64,000 nucleotides of DNA. Source: an uncultured Lachnospiraceae bacterium. Its GTDB lineage: Bacteria; Bacillota; Clostridia; Lachnospirales; Lachnospiraceae. The stretch's first letter is position 1. Every line of letters starts with the position of its first letter. The position numbers and the translations under genes are program-made. The stretch lies in NCBI GenBank assembly GCA_944381505.1, contig CALWLK010000011.1, positions 1 to 64,000 of the forward strand, given 5' to 3'. Below are positions 41,389 to 50,331 of the stretch, in pieces. Under the pieces are notes generated by a model, which searched no databases, was not told where the DNA came from, and was given only the letters and a program-made list of their open reading frames with translations.

Positions 41389-42948
41389 TTATATTTCCAC
41401 CGTCTTGTTGCTTATATTTTTTGCAAACTCCTCATCATGTTCTATAAAAATCATTGTCATCCCTGTTCCCCTTATCATATTTTCAAGCTGTATCCTCGAA
41501 AAGATATCAACATAGTTTAATGGCTCATCCCAGATATAAAGATGCGCTCTCTCGCACAGACTCTTTGCGAGCATCACCTTCTTTTTCTGCCCGCTTGAGA
41601 GTTCCCTCATATCTCTTGTAAGCTCATCTCTGTCGAAATCAAGCTTTCTTAAGACAGAGAAGAAAAGCGTCCTGTCAATGTCGGTCCCTTCTATGAAGGC
41701 TTCGGGAAGGCCACACATAAGCTCTGTATCCTGAGGAACATAGGATATCTTCAGAGCCTGCGCCACATAAAGCTCTCCCGAAATAAGCAGGGGCTCCGAG
41801 GCCGCGCTTACATCAATAATATTTTTTGAGGAGCTTTCTCCCAATATAAGACGAATGATCGATGATTTCCCTGAACCGTTTCTTCCCCTGATAACGAGCT
41901 TGTCCCCTCTCTCAACGGAAAAGCTCAGTTTGCGGACTACGGGAGTCTCGCATGTCCCTCCCTTCATCCCCGAATATCCGATATCCGCCTCCTTAAACTC
42001 CAACAGCCTTTCCTTATGGAAGGTGAGAGGCATGAGCTTAAGCTCCTCATAGGTCTCGATATTTTTGAGAAGTCCCTTTTTATCTTCAATCGCTTTAAGC
42101 TTCCTTGCCTCTATATTCTTTGCTCTCTTCATGGCCTTAGCCGCCATGTGGCCTATATGTCCCTTGTCCGCCTTTACTCCGGATATGCGATTGCCTGTCT
42201 TTGTCTTCTCTACCCTATCGGACCAGCCGGCGGCTCGTCCCGCGCTGTCGGAAAGCCTTTTTATCTCGCTTTTAAGCCGCATATTTTCCAGAGCCTCCGA
42301 CTCGTCTCTCGCCGATTTATCAGCATACCATGAGTCGAAATTCCCCTTTACTATCTCTATATCCTGTGGATTTATGCTCATAACATGATCAATGCAGGTG
42401 TTCAGGAAGCGCCTGTCATGGGAGACAAGGATAAAGCCCCTCTTTTTTTTAAGGTATCCTCCCAAAAGCCTTCTGCCCTCAATGTCCAAATGGTTCGTGG
42501 GCTCGTCTATGAGAAGGAAATTGTTCTCCTTTGAAAAAAGAGCCGCAAGCATTACCCTTGTCTGTTCCCCCTTGCTGAGAGTGTCAAAGCTCCTCTCCAA
42601 TATCCCGGTATCCATGGATAGCTGTGAAAGCTCCACACAAACCCGCCAATACTCCAAGCCCTCGCATGAGGTATCCAAAAGCTCCCACACCTTCTTATTT
42701 GTCCCGGCGTCCCCAACATCAAAGGGGAAATACTCAAAGGGCTCCGAGGAGACTATATTCCCTCTGTATACGGAACCTTCGGAGAGCCTTCCTGACAACA
42801 GTTTTAAAAGGGTGGTCTTTCCCCTTCCGTTCCTTCCTATAAGACCTGTCCTCCAATCAGTATCCAAGCTGAAGCTTACATTTTCAAATATATTTTCATA
42901 CCCGCCCTCATAGGCGAAGGTCAAATTGCTTATCTTTATCTCAGACAT
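41389..42948 (-). CDS. ABC-F ATPase of the Lsa-like ribosome-protection group
   Basis: A 519-residue soluble twin-ATPase. Domain 1 Walker A is GRNGRGKT (~38-45), signature LSKGEQ (~123-128), Walker B LLIDEPTNHLD. The ~90-residue interdomain linker (RLSDSAGRAAGWSDRVEKTKTG...) is the long type found in antibiotic-resistance ABC-F proteins. Domain 2 Walker A is GRNGSGKS and signature LSSGQ. The start MSEIKISNLTFAY and GLIGRNGRGKTTLLKLL closely follow Lsa-type proteins, which displace lincosamides, pleuromutilins and streptogramin A from the ribosome. A promoter and attenuator lie upstream, typical of drug-inducible ABC-F genes. Resistance spectrum cannot be assigned from sequence. Confidence 0.9.
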   Translation of the reverse strand: MSEIKISNLTFAYEGGYENIFENVSFSLDTDWRTGLIGRNGRGKTTLLKLLSGRLSEGSVYRGNIVSSEPFEYFPFDVGDAGTNKKVWELLDTSCEGLEYWRVCVELSQLSMDTGILERSFDTLSKGEQTRVMLAALFSKENNFLLIDEPTNHLDIEGRRLLGGYLKKKRGFILVSHDRRFLNTCIDHVMSINPQDIEIVKGNFDSWYADKSARDESEALENMRLKSEIKRLSDSAGRAAGWSDRVEKTKTGNRISGVKADKGHIGHMAAKAMKRAKNIEARKLKAIEDKKGLLKNIETYEELKLMPLTFHKERLLEFKEADIGYSGMKGGTCETPVVRKLSFSVERGDKLVIRGRNGSGKSSIIRLILGESSSKNIIDVSAASEPLLISGELYVAQALKISYVPQDTELMCGLPEAFIEGTDIDRTLFFSVLRKLDFDRDELTRDMRELSSGQKKKVMLAKSLCERAHLYIWDEPLNYVDIFSRIQLENMIRGTGMTMIFIEHDEEFAKNISNKTVEI

Positions 42949-42985
42949 GGTTTTCTCCTTCTGTTTTTCAAAATTTAAAGCACGT

Positions 42986-43012
42986 AAAAAGGTGCGGAAA
43001 TATCCACACCTT
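42986..43012 (-). terminator. Attenuator hairpin in the ABC-F leader
   Basis: AAGGTGTGG-atattt-CCGCACCTT followed by TTT sits 38 bases before the ABC-F start, inside its ~170-base leader. Upstream in the leader is a minimal ATG-AAC-TGA reading frame (43066-43058). Comparable tiny frames and hairpins give antibiotic-dependent readthrough in other ABC-F genes. Confidence 0.8.
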
Positions 43013-43129
43013 GAATATCTGATATATCGAATGCTTATTTTCCGTCAATAAAAATATTCAGTTCATCAAAAGAAAACTACTGTCCTCAATTTTTTGTACC
43101 TCTGTATAAATATTGCTTAAGCTGAAACG

Positions 43130-43157
43130 ATTATACCGGAATATAGGATTTTTACAA
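43130..43157 (-). promoter_or_regulatory. Promoter of the ABC-F leader
   Basis: TTGTAA (43152-43157), 16-base spacer, TATAAT (43130-43135) on the minus strand. It lies within 45 bp of the HD-domain gene's stop, giving the ABC-F gene its own transcript. Confidence 0.75.
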
Positions 43158-43172
43158 GTGCTTTTTCTTTTG

Positions 43173-43754
43173 TTAGTTTCCCATCTCCGAATTTATATCG
43201 TCCTCCGAGGCCTGCATAGCGTGAAGGGTCCTCTCCAAAAGCTCATCAAGGCTCCAATCAAGGCGCTCGGCCCCCTCCCTTATGGTATCTCTTGAGCAGC
43301 CTGCGGCAAATCTCTTGTCCTTGAACTTCTTCTTTAAGGAGGAGAGCTCCATGTCCTTCGTGCTCTTTGAGGGGCGCATCTTGGCGGCGGCCCAAATGAG
43401 CCCCGTCAGCTCGTCCGCGGCAAAAAGCACCTTCTCCATCTCAAGCTCGGGCTCCACCTCGGAGCAGATACCGTAGCCGTGGGAGCAGACAGCGTGGATA
43501 AGTTCAGGCTCAGCCTGAGCTTCCTCAAGAAGCTCGGGAGCCTTTTTGCAGTGCTCCTCGGGATAGAGCTCGAAATCTATGTCGTGGAGTATACCTGCCA
43601 CCTCCCAGAAATCCGCCTCATCTCCATGTCCCAGCTCATTTGAGTACCAAGCCATAACCTTGCCCACTGTGACGCTGTGCTGAATGTGAAAGGGCTCCTT
43701 ATTATATTTTTTAAGGAGCTCTAAAGCCTCCGCTCTCTTTATGTGTGTCTGCAT
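43173..43754 (-). CDS. HD-domain phosphohydrolase
   Basis: The 193-residue protein has an HD-superfamily metal-binding fold: HIQHSVTVGKVMAW (first His), ILHDIDFELYPEEH (the HD pair, ~55-68), AVCSHGYG (~87-94) and ADELTGLIWA (~111-120). HDIG/YfbR-type enzymes of this size act on nucleotides or phosphodiesters. The C-terminal pattern (MRPSKSTKDMELSSLKKKFKDKRFAAG) is commonly seen in clostridial HDIG proteins of unassigned substrate. AGGAGG precedes the ATG. It is a stand-alone gene by position. Confidence 0.85.
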   Translation of the reverse strand: MQTHIKRAEALELLKKYNKEPFHIQHSVTVGKVMAWYSNELGHGDEADFWEVAGILHDIDFELYPEEHCKKAPELLEEAQAEPELIHAVCSHGYGICSEVEPELEMEKVLFAADELTGLIWAAAKMRPSKSTKDMELSSLKKKFKDKRFAAGCSRDTIREGAERLDWSLDELLERTLHAMQASEDDINSEMGN

Positions 43755-43823
43755 TTTTTACGCCTCCTGAAATCAACTTTATCTATAAACAAATATTTAC
43801 CGCATTTAAATTTTTTTGCAGGA

Positions 43824-44384
43824 TCAGCCCTGAGTCCTCCTGTATAAGAGGGGCTCGTCGTAGCCGAAGGTACGCTTTCCGTTCACCTCTATGATCTCCG
43901 AGACCTCAAGGACCTCCTTTGAAAATCTCTCAAACAGAGTAAACTTCATCACAGGGCTGAACATGCTGACGCTTCCTCCCTCCCATACTCCGTCCTTGAA
44001 CTCATATAAGGCGGGAGTGAATTTTTCCGAAATCTTAAGTCCCTCAAAGCTTATCTCCGCCAAATTCTCATAGGTGAAGCTCTTTTTGTCATAGCCCTCA
44101 GGTATCTCATAGGAGGTGAGCTTTACTTTTCCCTCCTCCTCGGTAAAGAGGAAAAGGTGGGGCATGGCGTTTGTGTTTTCTCCTACAGTGTAATAGCTCT
44201 CCTCAAGGACGAAGGCTCCGCAAAAGCCCGCAGGAAGATCCCTTATCCTGTCATTTATGACTGTGTTTACATGTCTTGCAAGGGGAAACCTCTCCGCCCC
44301 CTTCTTTTTCATCTCCTCATACTGCTCCCTGTTGTCAAAGCTTCCGCAAAGTATATCCGTAAATCCTGTTAACCTGTCTGTCAT
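43824..44384 (-). CDS. CpeT/CpcT-like protein of unknown function
   Basis: The 186-residue soluble protein has LCGSFDNREQYEE near its start and GFCGAFVLEESYYT near the middle. Both resemble the conserved GxFxNRxQ and strand motifs of the CpeT/CpcT (DUF1001) beta-barrel family. In cyanobacteria that family attaches chromophores, but members occur widely in other bacteria without such a role. No signal peptide or membrane segment is visible. AAAGGAA precedes the ATG. The family match is by motif only. Confidence 0.6.
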   Translation of the reverse strand: MTDRLTGFTDILCGSFDNREQYEEMKKKGAERFPLARHVNTVINDRIRDLPAGFCGAFVLEESYYTVGENTNAMPHLFLFTEEEGKVKLTSYEIPEGYDKKSFTYENLAEISFEGLKISEKFTPALYEFKDGVWEGGSVSMFSPVMKFTLFERFSKEVLEVSEIIEVNGKRTFGYDEPLLYRRTQG

Positions 44385-44417
44385 AGCGCTTTCCTTTCTT
44401 TTCTGCCTGATGAGAAT

Positions 44418-44442
44418 ATAGAGGCCGCAGAGCAGCCTCTAT
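44418..44442 (-). terminator. Hairpin between the transglutaminase-like operon and the CpeT-like gene
   Basis: ATAGAGGC/GCCTCTAT form an 8-bp perfect stem with a nine-base loop, 35 bp past the stop of the 44477 gene. The T-tract is weak, so it may terminate inefficiently. Confidence 0.5.
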
Positions 44443-44476
44443 AACTGTAGCTGAAATATTATAGCACTATCCCTAC

Positions 44477-46093
44477 TCAATCTTCAAGAGAGAGGGCGTC
44501 CTCCTCAAGGTAGCTGACCTCAAAGGTCAGGATATTATACTTCTTTTGTCTTCCATCCACATATCTGAATTTCTTCTCCACCTTGAGACTGCATGAATCA
44601 ACTCCGTCACATCTCTCCACCCTCTGTATAGTGGATTTCTCATTAATACCGCTTGCCAGGTCAAAGAGTATGACAAAGCTCTCTCTCCTCTCCTCGCACA
44701 TATCGGGAATAATGTCGTGAATCTCATAGTCCCTCGTGGCGACTATGGCGCCGTCATCCACATAGCTCTGATAAATGTCGTCGTACTTTTCCACTTCCGC
44801 GTTGAAATCCGCCTCCTCGGCGTCCTCCACCTCGCTGCTTCCAAGAGTCTTTCCCGTGTTCAAATAATATCTCACAGAGTCGCTTCCGTATTTCCGGCTG
44901 TTGCACTTTATGGAATCAGGGCTCCAGGTCTCATGAGACCTTTCCTTCCTTATCTCGCTGTCGGTGAGATTTATATATTTATTCCTCAGGTTTCCGAAGC
45001 CGTAGCCATTATTTCCCAGAGGGTCCTCGAAGGTCACGTCCACATGATACCAGTCTCCGTCTATCTTTACTATATTCCATGCATGAAAGTCATTGTACAC
45101 GTATCTCACGTCAAGTCCGCAGGCCTTTGCTGTCTGCAAAAAGGCATCCGCATATCCTGCACACTGGGCCTCGCCGTTTACTATGCAGCTGTAGGCTGTG
45201 GCACATTCCCATCCGTCCTCCGACCGGTATTTACAGTTTTCAACAAGCCACTCTACTATCTTTATCTCCTTGGCAAGATCGCTCATGTCATCCGTAATAT
45301 ACTCATCTATGAAATCCGAGATGGCATCCTCCACATCCGCCCTCTCATCAGCGCTCATCATGCCGTAGTTTCCCGTGCGGGCGTCATTTGCGGCATGGGA
45401 AACAGAGCGGTCCGACGAGTAGGAGCTTCCGGAGTGGCCTGAGCCGCCCCCGCCCGAATTCGTGTCCTCATTGTCAATGTATACTTCGGTCATGTTATTC
45501 CCGTCAGGGCCTGCCCCGTTTTCAGTGCCTACAGGGTTCCCCTCCATGTCAAAGGTCTGCGTCGATGAGATGCCTCTCCCGGCCTCATAGTATTGATTTC
45601 CGGAGGCATCCACCCATGCTCCCGAGGCGTCCACAGTATAGCCGTCAGGTGTTGTCACGGACACAGCCATGGCTCCTCCGTCAGCAGGATCAAGATAATA
45701 GCATTTTCCGTCTATCCACTGCCAGCCCGTGAGCATAGCCCCTCTCGGTCCGCCTACTCTGGTGTCAAGGAAATACCACTTGCCGTCTTTAAGGAGCCAG
45801 CCTGTCTTCATGGAGCCTTGGGGCGCCCCCTCCTCGGGCTGCAGATAATACCACCTGCCCCCGTCGTTTATATCCTGAAACCACCCGGTAAGCATGAGCC
45901 CGTTTTCGTCGGTGCGGTAATAAGTTCCGCCGTCGTCTATCCATGAGGACAGAGTATAACCCCCGTCATAGTTGAGATATTTCCAGCCACCGCCTACGAC
46001 TACCCAAAATCCCGAGGCCGCCAAAGCCTCCCCCGCCATGACGGCTGATATAAGAAGTGACGCTGCCACTGCAGTCATTCTCTTTCTCTTCAT
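44477..46093 (-). CDS. Secreted cell-wall-binding transglutaminase-like protein (copy B)
   Basis: The 538-residue exported protein has a signal peptide (1-25, EALAA), then ~5 cell-wall (choline)-binding-type repeats (~30-165; e.g. GWFQDINDGGRWYYLQPEEGAPQGS, TGWQWIDGKCYYLDP). A Gly/Ser-rich linker and a transglutaminase-like core with the Cys-His-Asp triad follow: AQCAGYADAFL (~310), DFHAWNIV (~341) and YHVDVTFEDP (~354). Bacterial members act as peptidases or cross-linkers at the wall. It is a tandem paralogue of the gene at 46181-48133 and probably co-transcribed with it; AAGGAGG lies eight bases before the ATG. Substrate unknown. Confidence 0.88.
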   Translation of the reverse strand: MKRKRMTAVAASLLISAVMAGEALAASGFWVVVGGGWKYLNYDGGYTLSSWIDDGGTYYRTDENGLMLTGWFQDINDGGRWYYLQPEEGAPQGSMKTGWLLKDGKWYFLDTRVGGPRGAMLTGWQWIDGKCYYLDPADGGAMAVSVTTPDGYTVDASGAWVDASGNQYYEAGRGISSTQTFDMEGNPVGTENGAGPDGNNMTEVYIDNEDTNSGGGGSGHSGSSYSSDRSVSHAANDARTGNYGMMSADERADVEDAISDFIDEYITDDMSDLAKEIKIVEWLVENCKYRSEDGWECATAYSCIVNGEAQCAGYADAFLQTAKACGLDVRYVYNDFHAWNIVKIDGDWYHVDVTFEDPLGNNGYGFGNLRNKYINLTDSEIRKERSHETWSPDSIKCNSRKYGSDSVRYYLNTGKTLGSSEVEDAEEADFNAEVEKYDDIYQSYVDDGAIVATRDYEIHDIIPDMCEERRESFVILFDLASGINEKSTIQRVERCDGVDSCSLKVEKKFRYVDGRQKKYNILTFEVSYLEEDALSLED

Positions 46094-46180
46094 TATGCAG
46101 ACCTCCTTCGTAATTTCCCTTTTGATTTCAAAAACATCCTTTATGCCTTAACCTTTTCAGCTTCTGATGAGAGCCCTGTT

Positions 46181-48133
46181 TCAGGCTTCCTCCGATTCAG
46201 TATCCTCTTTTGTATCCTCCGAGATCTTTTCCTCCTCGGATACCTCCGCAGCCTTTCTGCTCTCTTTTTTCTGAACCGTTATGTCAAGCTCTATATCTCC
46301 CTCCTGAAGCATTATAACTGTCAGCCCTGTATACTGAGCCTTTCCCTTGAGCACCTCACAGTTATCTGCCGCAGGATATATCTGCTGATATCCCTCGGGT
46401 ATCTCTGCGGATATAGTCTCTCTGTTCTCCGCCTTGCCCTCCTGAGTCTCTATGATCTCATCTGTCTCGCTGTCTATAAAATTAAAGCAGTAATCGTATT
46501 TTTTGCCTTTACCCTCGGAATAGGAAAGTCTTCCGTCACCCTGTCCGTACATCCTCTTTGACGCATCCGTTCCCTTTGTGAGAAGGAAGTTGAACTCCCA
46601 TCTCAATATGTCCTTATATTCTGAATTTATCTTTTGATTTACGATCTCCTCTATCTCATCGTTAAGGTCATATATCTTAAGCGAATCCTTAGTCACCGAT
46701 CCGTCGTATTTGGCGGGATATTTTACAATGACATTGTAGCTGCTCTCTCTTTTGTCTATGCGCTCCCTGAGATACTCGATAACCTCCTCTGCCGCCTCGG
46801 CGGAGCCAGTATAATCGATCACCATGTCCGCACTTTCATATATGGCGTCGGATCTCTCCTCAAAGGAGCTGTCAAGGCCTGTCTCCACCTCACCTGTCTT
46901 CATATAATTTGCCACAGCCTTGGGGCCGTACTTTACGCCGTCAGCCTTCGTGGACGTGGGGCTCCATTCGTGGTGGCTTGAGAAGGTCCTTATCTCACTG
47001 TCCTCAAGATTTATATATTCGTTTCTCAGATTTCCGAATCCGTAGTTGTTTGAGCCTATGGGATCCTCCCATGTCACATCTACATGATACCAATCTCCGT
47101 CGAGCTTTACAAGGTTCCATGCGTGCTGCTTATTGTATACATATCTTGCCTCAAGTCCGCAAGCCTTGGCCGTCTGCAAAAAGGCGTCCGCATATCCTGA
47201 ACACTGAGCCTCGCCGTTTACTATGCAACTGTAGGCCGTGCCGTTCTCCCAGTCATCTGCCTTTTGATACTCACAGTTTTCCACCAGCCACTCTATTATC
47301 TTTATCTCCTTCTCAAAGTCGCTCATTCCATCGGTGATATACTCCTCCTTGAAGTCGGCTATGGCATCCGCCACATCGGCTCTCTCGTCAGCGCTCATCT
47401 TTGAGTAGTTCCCCTGTTTAAAGTCATTTGCGGCATAGGAGACAGAGTTGTCCCTGCTCTCCGAGCTTCCCCTCCCCGACGAGCCGCTGCTGCCTGAGCC
47501 TCCTCCCGAGCCGCCGCTGCCGCCGCCTGTATAATAAAGCGTTCCCGTCTGCCCCGATATGCTTCCGCCGGGGCCTGCAGTTCTCCCTGCTATATCTACA
47601 GTCTGCGTAGATGAAATACCCTTTCCCGCCTCAAAATACTGATTTCCGGACTCATCCACCCATGCTCCCGACTCGTCCACTCTGTATCCGTCGGGAGTGG
47701 TCCTTGAAACCGCCATGGCTCCGCCGTCAGCAGGGTCAAGATAATAGCACTTTCCGTCTATCCACTGCCAGCCCGTGAGCATTCCTCCTCTCGGCCCTCC
47801 TATCCTTGTGTCAAGGAAATACCATTTGCCGTCCTTAAGGAGCCAGCCTGTCTTCATGGAGCCTTTCGGCGCTCCCTCCTCCGGCTGCAGATAATACCAT
47901 CTGCCTCCGTCCGCCATATCCTGATACCATCCTGTCATCATGATTCCGTTTGCATCTGTCATGTAATAGCTGCCGTTGTCCTCCACCCAAGCTGACATGC
48001 TGTAGCTCCCGTCGTCTTTTAAATATCTCCAATTCGCCCCGTCGCTCACCCATGAGCCTGCAAGGGCCTGCCCTGTCGTCAGTGCCGAAAGCATAAGTGC
48101 TGTCGCCGATATCGTTATTTTTCTTTTCTTCAT
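46181..48133 (-). CDS. Secreted cell-wall-binding transglutaminase-like protein (copy A)
   Basis: The 650-residue exported protein has the architecture of its downstream paralogue: signal peptide (1-25, QALAG), cell-wall-binding repeats (~28-165), a Gly/Ser linker (~195-230) and a transglutaminase-like core (AQCSGYADAFL ~312, KQHAWNLV ~343, YHVDVTWEDP ~356). It has an extra ~150-residue C-terminal region containing repeated beta segments and ending in a highly charged Glu/Lys/Ser tail. It lies 55 bp after the small membrane-protein gene that is preceded by an ECF-like promoter, so the three genes probably form one operon. GGAGG sits seven bases before the ATG. Confidence 0.88.
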   Translation of the reverse strand: MKKRKITISATALMLSALTTGQALAGSWVSDGANWRYLKDDGSYSMSAWVEDNGSYYMTDANGIMMTGWYQDMADGGRWYYLQPEEGAPKGSMKTGWLLKDGKWYFLDTRIGGPRGGMLTGWQWIDGKCYYLDPADGGAMAVSRTTPDGYRVDESGAWVDESGNQYFEAGKGISSTQTVDIAGRTAGPGGSISGQTGTLYYTGGGSGGSGGGSGSSGSSGRGSSESRDNSVSYAANDFKQGNYSKMSADERADVADAIADFKEEYITDGMSDFEKEIKIIEWLVENCEYQKADDWENGTAYSCIVNGEAQCSGYADAFLQTAKACGLEARYVYNKQHAWNLVKLDGDWYHVDVTWEDPIGSNNYGFGNLRNEYINLEDSEIRTFSSHHEWSPTSTKADGVKYGPKAVANYMKTGEVETGLDSSFEERSDAIYESADMVIDYTGSAEAAEEVIEYLRERIDKRESSYNVIVKYPAKYDGSVTKDSLKIYDLNDEIEEIVNQKINSEYKDILRWEFNFLLTKGTDASKRMYGQGDGRLSYSEGKGKKYDYCFNFIDSETDEIIETQEGKAENRETISAEIPEGYQQIYPAADNCEVLKGKAQYTGLTVIMLQEGDIELDITVQKKESRKAAEVSEEEKISEDTKEDTESEEA

Positions 48134-48188
48134 CTCTGCTCCTCCGTTCAGATCTTACACCTTTACTTTTAGTTTTTCCTGTTTTTCA

Positions 48189-48542
48189 TCAGCTTCTTGC
48201 CGCTGCGGACCTAAGCGCATAGCTTATAAGGAGCACCGGCGTTCCTATCATTCCGCCGTAGATTATTATCATAAGCTTTACTATAACGAGTATGAGCCAG
48301 CCCACAAGGGGAAGAATGATAAATCCCGAGAGGAGACCGTCCGCTCTGCCTGCCATCCTCCATCCTGTGGGTATGCAGGATATCATATATCCCAAAAATG
48401 CCCCGGCAACTATCCCGGAAAGAGCCTCTCCCGCGCTTCCCGCGACTATACATACTATGGGAAGTATTATGGCCCCCGCACCTATACCTATAAGTGTCCT
48501 CATTCCCAATGCCACCATCTGATTTCTGTAATAAGCCTTCAT
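48189..48542 (-). CDS. Small membrane protein, first gene of the transglutaminase-like operon
   Basis: A 117-residue protein with about three hydrophobic segments (~15-35, ~38-55, ~70-105) and few charged residues; no recognised family. I start it at ATG 48542 (MKAYYRNQM) because GGAGG is eight bases ahead; an ATG two codons earlier is too close to it. It is the first gene after the ECF-like promoter at 48619-48646, giving a ~70-base leader. Its position before two wall-binding transglutaminase-like proteins suggests an envelope function. Confidence 0.7.
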   Translation of the reverse strand: MKAYYRNQMVALGMRTLIGIGAGAIILPIVCIVAGSAGEALSGIVAGAFLGYMISCIPTGWRMAGRADGLLSGFIILPLVGWLILVIVKLMIIIYGGMIGTPVLLISYALRSAAARS

Positions 48543-48618
48543 TTTCATTTCCTCCGTTTTCTTAAAAATTTGATTTCTTCTTTTTGATTTTTATTTGTTT
48601 TTTGCTTCTTACATACCT

Positions 48619-48646
48619 AAGACGACGGAGGTTCGCCTCAGGTTTT
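48619..48646 (-). promoter_or_regulatory. ECF-type promoter 1 (AAAACCT-N15-CGTCTT)
   Basis: AAAACCT (48646-48640), 15 bases, CGTCTTA (48624-48618) on the minus strand, with A/T tracts upstream. It matches the other two sites near 56.6 and 59.8 kb in both elements and exact spacing. The general ECF form GAAAC-N16/17-CGTC supports the role. Confidence 0.75.
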
Positions 48647-48696
48647 ATTTTTTTGAAAAAATTTTAAAAAAATTTTTTTAAAGCAAAAACGCATGC

Positions 48697-48721
48697 AAAA
48701 AGGCCGCCTCCCTATGGCGGC
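48697..48721 (-). terminator. Terminator of the Sel1-repeat gene
   Basis: GCCGCC-atagggag... stem (48703-48708 with 48716-48721) followed by CTTTTT on the minus strand, 55 bp past the stop codon at 48776. Confidence 0.8.
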
Positions 48722-48775
48722 AGCCCTTACATTCCGGTCCCTGTCTGTTTTTATCCTTCTTATCCTGTCCCCGTA

Positions 48776-50308
48776 TTAATAATCATAGTCGGGGTTTCCA
48801 TAGTCGTCATGGGTACTGTCATACTCATCGGCCTCCAAGCCCACCAAAAAGGACTCCTGGATCAAACGATCTCTTTCTTCCTCTCTCCTCTTTTCCTCAA
48901 AATCATCATAGGAGCTTTCCATATCGCCATCATCTGTAGAAAAGACCTCATCCTTTGCAGCTGCATGCTCCTCTCTTCGAGGCTTCGGGGCATTCAGCTC
49001 ATCGAGGAAGTTTTTAAGCTCGTTCTCCCTGCCGCATTCCTTGTACCACTTTATGGCCTCCTCGTAATCCTTCTCCACTCCATCGCCAAATCTGTACTTC
49101 CGTGCGATCTCATACTGAGACTGTTCATCTCCCTGCTCTGCTGCAAGCTTGAACCAATAAAAGGCCTTCCGGGGATCCTTTTCTATCCCTTTTCCCTCAT
49201 TATAGGCCATGCCCAAAAGGTTCTGTGCGGACTTATCCCCCTGCTCTGCAGCCTTTTGATACCAGTATAACGCCGTCCTCTCATCCTTTGGCACTCCGTC
49301 TCCATAGGAATAACACACGCCCAATTTAAACTGCGCATCGGTATCTCCCTGCTTTGCAGCCTCTAAATACCACCTCGCCGCCTCAACCGGATCTTTATCT
49401 GTGCCCTCTCCGTTCTCGTACATCTTTGCCGCCTTGCACTGTGCCTCAATATCTCCCTGCTCGGCGGCTTTGGTATACCAATACAGCGCGTCTTTAAAGC
49501 TTCTTTTTACATCACGCCCATAATAGTATATTACGCCAAGATTATATTGAGAGTCTATATCGCCTTCTTCCGCCGCTTTCCGGTAAATCCCTATGAGATT
49601 TTGCCGTGCCTTGTTATTTCCGCCCTCAATAGCCTTTCTGTACCAATATCTTGCCTCTTTAAAGTCCTGTTCTACTCCCTCTCCGTATTCATACATTATC
49701 CCCAGATTATTTTGGGCCATAGCGTCACCTTTATCCGCCGCCTTTTTATACCAGTAGATCGCCTCTCTGTAATCCCTGTATTCGCTCTCTCTGTCCGAGA
49801 GAAGATAGCCCAATTCAAACCAAGCGTCCGGGTTTCCGCTTTCAGCGGCTTTACGATACCAATACAGAGCCGCTTCCGGATTTTTTTCCGTGCCGGCTCC
49901 CTCTCTGTAGTCCCAAGCAAGATTATATTGAGCAACGCTGTTGCCGGCCTCCGCAGCTTTGCGATACCATTTATGCGCCTCCGGAATGTTCTTCTCTGTT
50001 CCCAATCCCTTGCCGTAAAGGGCTCCTAAATTACATTTGGCATAAATGCTTCCTTCACCCGCCGCCCGCAGATACCAATACAGAGCTTTTTCATAATTTT
50101 GCTCTATACCGCATTGTCCTGTCTCATAGCAGCGTCCAAGGCTGAACATAGCCTCGGCATGTCCGTTTTCGGCGGCTTTCATATACCATTTTGCCGCCTC
50201 CTCCGGATTTTCTTCTACTTCTTTGCCCTCTCTGTACATTTGTGCAAGTTCATACTGCGCATCAGCTTCTCCCATCTCAGCGAGATGTCTGTATATATCT
50301 GTCTCCAT
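48776..50308 (-). CDS. Sel1-like repeat protein
   Basis: A 510-residue soluble protein built of about twelve 36-residue Sel1/TPR-like helical repeats (pattern A-x-LGxxYxxGxGVxxDxxxAxxWYxKAAEqGd) from residue 1 to ~430, then an acidic Arg/Glu/Asp-rich tail ending in NPDYDY. No signal peptide is visible. Such proteins are scaffolds for protein-protein contacts. Base composition and codon use look more AT-rich than the neighbouring wall-protein genes. AAGGGGG precedes the ATG. It lies between the transglutaminase-like operon and the broken M16C protease gene, 23 bp after the latter's end. Confidence 0.92.
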   Translation of the reverse strand: METDIYRHLAEMGEADAQYELAQMYREGKEVEENPEEAAKWYMKAAENGHAEAMFSLGRCYETGQCGIEQNYEKALYWYLRAAGEGSIYAKCNLGALYGKGLGTEKNIPEAHKWYRKAAEAGNSVAQYNLAWDYREGAGTEKNPEAALYWYRKAAESGNPDAWFELGYLLSDRESEYRDYREAIYWYKKAADKGDAMAQNNLGIMYEYGEGVEQDFKEARYWYRKAIEGGNNKARQNLIGIYRKAAEEGDIDSQYNLGVIYYYGRDVKRSFKDALYWYTKAAEQGDIEAQCKAAKMYENGEGTDKDPVEAARWYLEAAKQGDTDAQFKLGVCYSYGDGVPKDERTALYWYQKAAEQGDKSAQNLLGMAYNEGKGIEKDPRKAFYWFKLAAEQGDEQSQYEIARKYRFGDGVEKDYEEAIKWYKECGRENELKNFLDELNAPKPRREEHAAAKDEVFSTDDGDMESSYDDFEEKRREEERDRLIQESFLVGLEADEYDSTHDDYGNPDYDY

Positions 50309-50331
50309 AAATCGTCCCCCTTATATACTAT

